This document shows positions 57,380 to 64,000 of a stretch of 64,000 nucleotides of DNA, in pieces. The stretch spans positions 5,281,167 through 5,345,166 of the forward strand of contig NW_017189517.1 of assembly GCF_001704415.2 (NCBI RefSeq). Direction: 5' to 3'. Within the stretch, counting starts at the first letter, position 1, and every line of letters begins with the position of its first letter. Made by a program: the position numbers and the translations under genes. The DNA comes from Capra hircus (Eukaryota > Chordata > Mammalia > Artiodactyla > Bovidae). The notes beneath the pieces were generated by a model. The model ran no database searches and was not told where the DNA came from. It saw only the letters and a list, made by a program, of their open reading frames with translations.

Positions 57380-57509
57380 AGGGCCAGACGCATAATAGCT
57401 GCATATTTAAGTCAGTGATTTAACATTTCTAAGCCTCAGTTCCCTCATGTGAAAATGGCAACAGCCATAATACTTTCCTATTATGGTTGAAGTGATTATC
57501 AAAAGAGCT
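57380..57509 (-). repeat. MIR fragment serving as BovB target site
   Basis: Reverse-complement MIR outline ('ttctaagcctcagttccctc', 'aatactttcctattatggtt'). Its last 79 bp (57431-57509) are repeated at 60139-60217 on the other side of the BovB. Confidence 0.6.
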
Positions 57510-57941
57510 CAGAAGAAATGGAGTAGCCATTATGGTCAACAAAAGAGTTTGAAATGCAGTACTTGGATGCAATTTCAAAAACGACAGAATGATCTCTGTT
57601 CGTTTCCAAGGCAACCATTCAATATCACAGTTATCCAAGTCTGTGCCCCAACCAGTAACGCTGAAGAAGCTGAAGTTGAACGGTTTTATGAAGACTTACA
57701 AGACCTTTTAGAATTAACACCCAAGAAAGATATCCTTTTCGTTATAGGGGACTGGAATGCAAAAGTAGGAAGCCGAGAAACACCGGGAGTAACAGGCAAA
57801 TTTGGCCTTGGAATGCGGAATGAAGCAGGGCAAAGACAAATAGAGTTTGACCAAGAAAATGCACTGGTCATAGCAAACACCCTTTTCCAACAACACAAGA
57901 GAAGACTCTACACATGGACATCGCCAGATGGTCAACACTGA
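57483..57941 (+). pseudogene. BovB endonuclease fragment
   Basis: 152 open codons, of which the first nine are flanking MIR sequence. Keeps 'EEAEVERFYEDLQDLLELTP', 'KKDILFVIGDWNAKVGSRET' (GDWN intact) and 'ENALVIANTLFQQHKRRLYT', and stops at 'WTSPDGQH'. The SDH region follows in another frame near 58030. The first third of the domain is missing through 5' truncation. Confidence 0.8.
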
Positions 57942-58133
57942 AATCAGATTGATTATATTCTTTGCAGCCAAAGATGGAGAAGCTCTATACAGTCAACAAA
58001 AACAAGACAAGGAGCTGACTGTGGCTCAGATCATGAACTCCTTATTAACAAATTAAGACTTAAATGGAAGAAAGCTGGGAAAACCGCTAGACCATTCAGG
58101 TATGACCTAAATCAAATCCCTTATGATTATACA

Positions 58134-58475
58134 GTGGAAGTGAGAAATAGATTCAAGGGCCTAGATCTGATAGATAGAGGGCCTGATGAACTATGGAATG
58201 AGGTTCGTGACATTGTACAGGAGAGAGGGATCAAGACTATCCCTATGGAAACGAAGTGCAAAAAAGCAAAATGGCTCTCTGGGGAGGCCTTACAAATAGC
58301 TGTGAAAAGAAGAGAGGTGAAAAGCAAAGGAGAAAAGGAAAGATATAAGCATCTGAATGCAGAGTTCCAAAGAATAGCAAGAAGAGATAAGAAAGCCTTC
58401 TTAAGCAATCAGTGCAAAGAAATAGAGGAAAACAACAGATTGGGAAAGACTAGAGATCTCTTCAAGAAAATCTGA
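58134..58475 (+). pseudogene. BovB connector region
   Basis: 113 open codons: 'VRNRFKGLDLIDRGPDELWN', 'KCKKAKWLSGEALQIAVKRR', 'RRDKKAFLSNQCKEIEENNR', ending at a stop that replaces Arg in 'KIRDTKG'. The lysine/arginine-rich stretch links endonuclease and RT in BovB proteins. Confidence 0.8.
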
Positions 58476-58529
58476 GATACCAAGGGAACATTTCATGCAA
58501 GGCTGGGCTCGATAAAGGACAGAAATGGT

Positions 58530-59387
58530 ATGGCCCTAACAGAAGCAGAAGATATTAAGAGATGGCAAGAATACACAGAAGAACTATACAAAAAGGATAT
58601 TCACAACCCAAATAATCATGATGATGTGATCACTAATCTAGAGCCAGACATCTTGGAAAGTGAAGTCAAGTGGGCCTTAGAAAGCATCACTACAAACAAA
58701 GCTAGTGGAAGTGATGGAATTCCAGTTGAGTTGTTTCAAATCCTGAAAGATGATGCTGTGCACGTGCTGCACTCAATATGCCAGCAAATTTGGAAAACTC
58801 AGCAGTGGCCACAGGACTGGAAAATGTCAGTTTTCATTCCAATCCCAAAGAAAGGCAATGCCAAGGAATGCTCAAACTATTGCACAATTGCACTCATCTC
58901 ACACGCTAGTAAAGTAATTCTCAAAATTCTCCAAGCCAGGCTTCAGCAATACGTAAACCGTGCACTTCCTAATGTTCAAGCTGGTTTTAGAAAAGGCAGA
59001 GGAACCAGAGACCAAATTACCAACATCCGGTGTATCATGGAAAAAGCAAGAGAGTTCCAGAAAAACATCTATTTCTGCTTTATTGACTATGCCAAAGCCT
59101 TTGACTGTGTGTGTCACAATAAACTGTGGAAAATTCTGAAAGAGATGGGAATACCAGACCACCTAACCTGCCTCTTGAGAAATCTGTATGCAGGCCAGGA
59201 AGCAACAGTTAGAACTGGACATGGAAAAATAGACTGGTTCCAAATAGGAAAAGGAGTACGTCAAGGCTGTATATTGTCACCCTGCTTATTTAACTTATAC
59301 GCAGAGTACATCAGGAGATGCTCTGTACTGGAAGAAACACAAGCTGGAATCAAGATTGCTGGGAGAAATAGCAATAACCTCAGATAA
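58530..59387 (+). pseudogene. BovB reverse transcriptase cut by a stop inside YADD
   Basis: 285 open codons spanning most of RT: 'LEPDILESEVKWALESITTN', 'KASGSDGIPVELFQILKDDA', 'MSVFIPIPKKGNAKECSNYC', 'VQAGFRKGRGTRDQITNIRC', 'FCFIDYAKAFDCVCHNKLWK', 'IGKGVRQGCILSPCLFNLYA'. It ends at 'AGRNSNNLR' because the Tyr codon of YADD is TAA (59385-59387). The remaining 'ADD' follows in frame. This is the longest RT frame in the window and is inactivated at the active site by a single T-to-A change. Confidence 0.9.
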
Positions 59388-59405
59388 GCAGATGACACCA
59401 CCCTT

Positions 59406-59792
59406 ATGGCAGAAAGTGAAGAGGAGCTAAAAAGCCTCTTGATGAAAGTGAAAGAGGAAAGCGAAAAAGTTGGCTTAAAGATCAACATTCAGAAAACGAA
59501 GATCATGGCATCCAGTCCCATCACTACATGGGAAATAGATGGGGAAACAGTGGAAACAGTGTCAGACTTTATTTTTTTGGACTCCAAAGTCACTGCAGAT
59601 GATGATTGCAGCCATGAAATTAAAAGACGCTTACTCCTTGGAAGAAAAGTTATGAGCAACCTAGATAGCATATTCAAAAGCAGAGACATTACTTTGCCGA
59701 CTAAGGTCCGTCTGGTCAAGGCTATGGTTTTTCCTGTGGTCATGTATAGATTTGAGAGTTGGACTGTGAAGAAGGCTGAGTTGAAGAATTGA
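59406..59792 (+). pseudogene. BovB C-terminal region
   Basis: 128 open codons after the YADD stop: 'MAESEEELKSLLMKVKEESE', 'INIQKTKIMASSPITTWEID', 'CSHEIKRRLLLGRKVMSNLD', 'FPVVMYRFESWTVKKAE'. The usual Cys of 'YGCESW' is lost. The frame then breaks before 'LLRVPWTARRS'. Confidence 0.8.
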
Positions 59793-60217
59793 TGCTTTTG
59801 GACTGTGGTGTTGGAGACTCTTGAGAGTCCCTTGGACTGCAAGGAGATCCAACCAGTCCATTCTGAAGGAGATCAGCCCTGGGATTTCTTTGGAGTGAAT
59901 GATGCTAAAGCTGAAACTTCAGTACTTTGGCCACCTCATGAGAAAAATTGACTCATTGGAAAAGATTATGATGCTGGGAGTGATTGGGGGCAGGAAGAGA
60001 AGGTGACGACCGAGGATGAGATGGCTGGATGGCATCACGGACTTGATGGACGTGAGTCTGAGTGAACTCCGGGTGTTGGTGATGGACAGGGAGGCCTGGC
60101 ATGCTGCGATTCATGGGGTCAGAATGAATCCTCAGTTGAAGCCTCAGTTCCCTCATGTGAAAATGGCAAGAGCCATGGTACTTTCCTATTATGTTTGAAG
60201 TGATTATCAAAAGAGCT

Positions 60218-60545
60218 AAGGCGCGAATTGAAATTGGTCTTTGTTTCATTTAGGTTTCCCATCATTTGCACCTTCTTTCTGAGGTGGAAAATCAATCACT
60301 GTGAAAAGTTTAGAAGGTCAAATGCTATCACTTATCCCTTGTATAGCACATCATCTAAGCTTAGCCAAGAGATTGCTGTTACCTGGAACTTCAAATCTTA
60401 CAAGAAGCAAAAATAACATTGAATTCATGGCAGTAATAGTTGTGATCCTGGTAATAACATTTTCCTATTATAACAGTGAAAGTTATAAAGCCAATTTTTA
60501 TTCAGTGATACGCATTACATTTTAAGTGTATGCTAAGGGAAAAAA
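60218..60545. other. Unassigned sequence
   Basis: No gene or repeat recognised. Confidence 0.4.
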
Positions 60546-60730
60546 GCTTCCTTAGTGGCTCAGAAGTAAAATCCACCTGCAATGCAGGAGACATGTGTTC
60601 TATACCTGGGTTGGGAAGATCCCCTGGAGAAGGAAGTGGCAACTCAATCCAGTATTCTTGTCTGGGAAATTCCATGGACAGAGAAACCTGACGGGCTATA
60701 GTCCATGTGGTCACAAAAGACTCAGACAAT

Positions 60731-61567
60731 GATCCACCTGCCAGAATTCTGGAAATAAAAGCAAAAATAAACAAATGGGATCTAATTAAAATTAAAAGCT
60801 TCTGCACAACAAAGGAAAATATAAGCAAGGTGAAAAGACAGCCTTCTGAATGGGAGAAAATAATAGCAAATGAAGCAACTGACAAACAACTAATCTCAAA
60901 AATATACAAACAACTTCTGCAGCTCAATTCCAGAAAAATAAACGACCCAATCAAAAAATGGGCCAAAGAACTAAATAGACATTTCTCCAAAGAAGACATA
61001 CGGATGGCTAACAAACACATGAAAAGATGCTCAACATCACTCATTATTAGAGAAATGCAAATCAAAACCACAATGAGGTACCACTTCACACCAGTCAGAA
61101 TGGCTGTGATCCAAAAATCTGCAAGCAATAAATGCTGGAGAGGGTGTGGAGAAAAGGGAACCCTCCTACACTGTTGGTGGGAACGCAAACTAGTACAGCC
61201 ACTATGGAGAACAGTGTGGAGATTCCTTAAAAAATTGCAAATAGAACTACCTTATGACCCAGCAATCCCACTGCTGGGCATACACACTGAGGAAACCAGA
61301 ATTGAAAGAGACACATGTACCCCAATGTTCATCGCAGCACTGTTTATAATAGCTAGGACATGGAAACAACCTCGATGTCCATCAGCAGATGAATGGATAA
61401 GAAAGCTGTGGTACATATACACAATGGAGTATTACTCAGCTGTTAAAAAGAATTCATTTGAATCAGTTCTGATGAGATGGATGAAACTGGAGCCGATTAT
61501 ACAGAGTGAAGTAAGCCAGAAAGAAAAACACCAATACAGTATACTAACACATATATATGGAATTTAG
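60731..61567 (+). pseudogene. L1 ORF2 C-terminal segment, open to its natural stop
   Basis: An uninterrupted frame of about 278 L1 codons; the open frame itself begins at 60707 in SINE sequence. Text: 'DPPARILEIKAKINKWDLIK', 'SEWEKIIANEATDKQLISKI', 'FSKEDIRMANKHMKRCSTSL', the Cys-rich knuckle 'KCWRGCGEKGTLLHCWWERK', 'ELPYDPAIPLLGIHTEETRI', 'TPMFIAALFIIARTWKQPRC', and the end 'KEKHQYSILTHIYGI'. The knuckle normally reads C-x3-C-x7-H-x4-C. Here the last Cys is Arg (codon CGC). No endonuclease or RT, so non-autonomous. Confidence 0.85.
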
Positions 61568-61924
61568 GAAGATGGCAATGACGACCCTGTATGCAAGACA
61601 GGGAAAGAGACACAGATGTGTATAATGGACTTTTGGACTCAGAGGGAGAGGGAGAGGGTGGGATGATTTGGGAGAATGACATTCTAACATGTATACTATC
61701 ATGTAAGAATTGAATCGCCAGTCTATGTCTGATGCAGGATACAGCATGCTTGGAGCTGGTGCATGGGGATGACCCAGAGAGATGTTATGGGGAGGGAGGT
61801 GGGAGGGGGGTTCATGTTTGGGAACACAGGTAAGAATTAAAGATTTTAAAATTAAAAAAAAGATAAAAAATAAAAAAAATAAATAAAAATAAAAGATACA
61901 GATGTTACAGTCAAAAAAAAAAAA
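60731..61924 (+). mobile_element. Young L1 3' end
   Basis: ORF2 C-terminal quarter plus 3' UTR ('gggaggtgggaggggggttc') and a long A-rich tail (61838-61924, AAAT-type then pure A). It is the best-preserved L1 in the window and 5' truncated as usual. Inserted in a Bov-tA. Confidence 0.9.
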
Positions 61925-61955
61925 AGAACTTAGCAACTAAACAACAGTAATAACA

Positions 61956-62639
61956 AAGAAACTCTCCAGACTATTTTTTCAAGTGTAGAAGAAAGTGACA
62001 ACAAGTTGGCTGATCTGTCGTTATTTAGTGCTTTATAGTACTGTATTAAAGTGTCTTTAACCACCATTTTTCAGAATTTAGGGAACTTCAGGTATATGGT
62101 AAATCCTGCAGTCACCATTACACATAGACTGCTACATTTATACGCAGAACACATGACATTTCTCCAAGACAGTTTGCCATTTATTATCACTGCAGTAGGC
62201 ACAATTACAAAGGATAAGGAGTTTGATCTTTATCATGTAGAAAAATGGAAATATTTGCAAGTTAAACAAGGAAATAACATGGTCAGAACTGTAGTTTAGA
62301 AAGATCCCACCGGAATAGATGGAGCAAGAGTAAAGACAAGAGTTAAGTGAGAAAGTTGCCACAACAATGCAGGTGAGAAAAGATAAAGTCTTGGCCTATA
62401 TTAGTAATGATTGGAATAGAAGGGAGAGGATCAACTTGAAAACTATTAAGGGAATGTAACTGAGTAAACCTTTGGCCAGTTGGATGTTGGGAAGTGAGAT
62501 ATAGAAAACAGAATAACTTCCAGGGTTGTAATGTGACAGTTGTCCATTTGTGATTGCTCAGTAATTTCAGGTTTGATGTCTTCTTTAAGCCAACATTATT
62601 AAGAAAACTACATTTTAGGTTTTCACGGAAAATTTCACA
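61956..62639. other. Unassigned sequence
   Basis: No gene recognised. An 82-codon frame (62051-62299) and its antisense shadow have no recognisable domain. Confidence 0.4.
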
Positions 62640-63120
62640 TAACCAAAGTAAAACACAGTATAATAGAAACTTCCACTTTCTGTTTATTCTTCAATCAATA
62701 ATACAATAATTTTAAAAGTTTTTATTTGATAATACAAATATAAAGATTCACAAGTAATAGTTGCACAATTTGAAGAACATATACACCAAAGAAATCTATA
62801 TCCCTATCATGATGAATAAACTCAGTAGACTGTTTCTGCCTATACCTTCCCAGTCAATCCCTACCCAGACTAGAGGCTACCACAGATCAAATTTTTTAAA
62901 CATTACATTAATTTTGCCTGTTTTAGAACTTCATATAAATAGAGCCATATTTCATGAGATGCATACGGGTGTTGCTTGTTTCATTGTGTTTCCTTTTTAT
63001 TGCTTAGTAGAATATGAAGAATAGGCATTGTATGAATATATTCAGTTTTTTAGTAATTATTCTGTTTATGCATACCTCAGCTCTCTACAATAGGTTTATA
63101 CCCGTTGTGAATAAATATGT
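62640..63120 (-). mobile_element. Old L1-like fragment, antisense
   Basis: 'cttcccagtcaatccctacc', 'attttgcctgttttagaact', 'tcatataaatagagccatat', 'gtgtttcctttttattgctt' follow a common mammalian repeat that I take to be an antisense old L1. The family is not certain. Confidence 0.5.
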
Positions 63121-63123
63121 TAT

Positions 63124-64000
63124 TTGTTGTTGTTCAGTTGCTAAGCCATGTCTGATTTTTTGTGACAACATGCCAGGCTTCCATGTCCTTCACTATCTTG
63201 TGGAGTCTGCTCAAACTCATGTCCATTGACTCAGTGATGCCATCCAATGATCTCATCCTTGTCACCCTCTTCTCCTCCTGCCCGCAGTCCCTCCCAGCAT
63301 CAGGGTATCTTTTCCAATGAGTCAGTTTTTTGTATCAGGTGGCCAAAGCTTCAGCTTCAGCGTCATTTTTTTCAATGAGCATTCAGGAATGATTTCCTTT
63401 AGGATTGGCTGGTTTGATCTCCTTGCAGTCCAAGAGACTCTCAAGAGTCTTCTCCAGCACCACCATTCAAAAACATCAATTCTTCAGTGCTCAGCCTTTT
63501 TTATGGTCCACCTCTCACATCTGTACATGATTATGGAAAAAATCATAGCTTTGACTACAGGGACCTTTGTCAGCAAAGTAATGTTTCTGCTTTTTAATAT
63601 GCTGTCTAAGTTTGTCATAGCTTTTCTTCCAAAGAGTAAGCATATTTTAACTTCATGGCTGCAGTCAGCATCTACAGTGATTTTGGAGCCCAAGAAGAGA
63701 AAATATGTCACTGTTTTCACTTTTTCTCCATCTACTTGCTATGAATTGATGATATTGAATGCCATGATCTTAGATTTTTGAATGTTGAGTATTAAGCCAG
63801 CTTTTTCACTGTCCTCTTTCACCCACATCAAGAGGCTCTTCCGTTTCTCTTTGCTTTCTGCCATTAAAGTGGTATCATCTGCATACCTGAAGTTGTTGAT
63901 ATTTCTCCAGCTTGAGCTTCATTCAGCATGGCATTTCACAAAATGTAGTTTGCATATAAATTAAATAGGCAGGATGACAATATACAGCCTTGAAGTACTC
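63124..64000 (-). mobile_element. BovB LINE, 3' part, running off the window
   Basis: Reverse-complement BovB from the tail ('tgttgttgttcagttgctaa') to RT ('caatatacagccttgaagta') at the last base. YADD is intact at 63874-63885. 63484-63720 minus encodes 'CSHEVKICLLFGRKAMTNLD' and 'MYRCERWTIKKAEH'. The left side is close to old L1 sequence. The 5' end is outside the window. Confidence 0.9.

Larger units (their letters stand above)
57510..60121 (+). mobile_element. BovB LINE (endonuclease to near 3' end) in a 79-bp direct repeat
   Basis: 2.6 kb of sense BovB, starting inside the endonuclease ('cagaagaaatggagtagcca') and ending at 'cgattcatggggtc', about 40 bp short of the usual end. 57431-57509 and 60139-60217 are the same 79 bp with four mismatches. 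This is best read as an unusually long TSD. A 17-bp stretch (60122-60138) of unclear origin lies between the BovB end and the right copy. Confidence 0.85.
60546..61955 (+). mobile_element. Bov-tA SINE split by an L1 3' end
   Basis: 60546-60730 is a Bov-tA head and body ('gcttccttagtggctcagaa', 'cacaaaagactcagaca'). 61925-61955 is its missing tail ('gaacttagcaactaaacaac'). The L1 in between interrupts the usual 'cagacatgacttagcaac'. No TSD was found for either element. Confidence 0.85.

Noticed and set aside
1..64000. Host gene exons, tRNA or rRNA genes, or a complete virus
   Set aside because: No frame carries a non-retroelement domain. tRNA-like text occurs only as SINE heads. The only retroviral sequence is a solo LTR without coding regions.
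1..64000. A new functional multi-gene system
   Set aside because: All interpretable coding content is broken L1 or BovB. No operon-like or conserved gene set is present.

Overview
The window is a gene-poor, AT-rich stretch of a ruminant nuclear genome, most likely a bovid (cattle, sheep or goat group). The evidence is its repeat content: BovB (RTE-clade) LINEs ending in the 'gaactgaactgaa' tail, tRNA-derived Bov-tA/Bov-A SINEs, a CHR-type SINE, a ruminant L1 with a long 5' leader, and a class-II endogenous-retrovirus solo LTR. I found no host protein-coding exon, no tRNA or rRNA gene and no CRISPR array. Every long reading frame I could interpret belongs to a retrotransposon or lies antisense to one. 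All boundaries were set by eye and may be off by about 10 bases unless a target-site duplication (TSD) pins them.

Layout. 1-10.9 kb: mostly old or unrecognised sequence, with an internal L1 fragment in an exact 14-bp TSD (1838-2280), an old L1 3' end, two SINEs and a 1,651-bp solo LTR in an exact 6-bp TSD (5631-7281). 10.9-13.4 kb: a BovB 3' end, an L1 3' end and four SINEs, all four with clear TSDs. 14.1-23.8 kb: BovB-rich. A 0.93-kb BovB with a 5' inversion is followed by a composite at 16784-23705, which I read as one long BovB with a twin-priming 5' inversion, itself hit by a 2.8-kb BovB, a BovB tail and a SINE. 25.2-26.4 kb: a BovB with an intact reverse-transcriptase motif. 26.7-36.9 kb: an old L1 split by a near full-length ruminant L1 (27411-36350), which carries an antisense BovB in its leader. 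37-48 kb: SINE, L1 and BovB pieces, including two BovB copies lying tail to tail 67 bp apart. 48-55.2 kb: old repeats (L1, a hAT-like DNA transposon, L2, MIR), a SINE, and a BovB interrupted by a 493-bp segment whose second copy lies 1.4 kb downstream. 55.7-64 kb: three more BovB copies, one flanked by a 79-bp direct repeat, and a SINE split by an L1 3' end.

How the pieces work together: BovB and L1 encode endonuclease plus reverse transcriptase for target-primed reverse transcription. Bov-tA SINEs share the BovB 3' tail and are known to depend on BovB enzymes. Every autonomous copy here is broken, so the window is a record of insertions rather than an active system. BovB-derived sequence covers roughly a third of it. 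I see no previously undescribed functional system. The notable material is insertion-mechanism structure: two 5' inversions, a tailless L1 insertion with a TSD, a very long TSD, and a duplicated segment landing inside a BovB.
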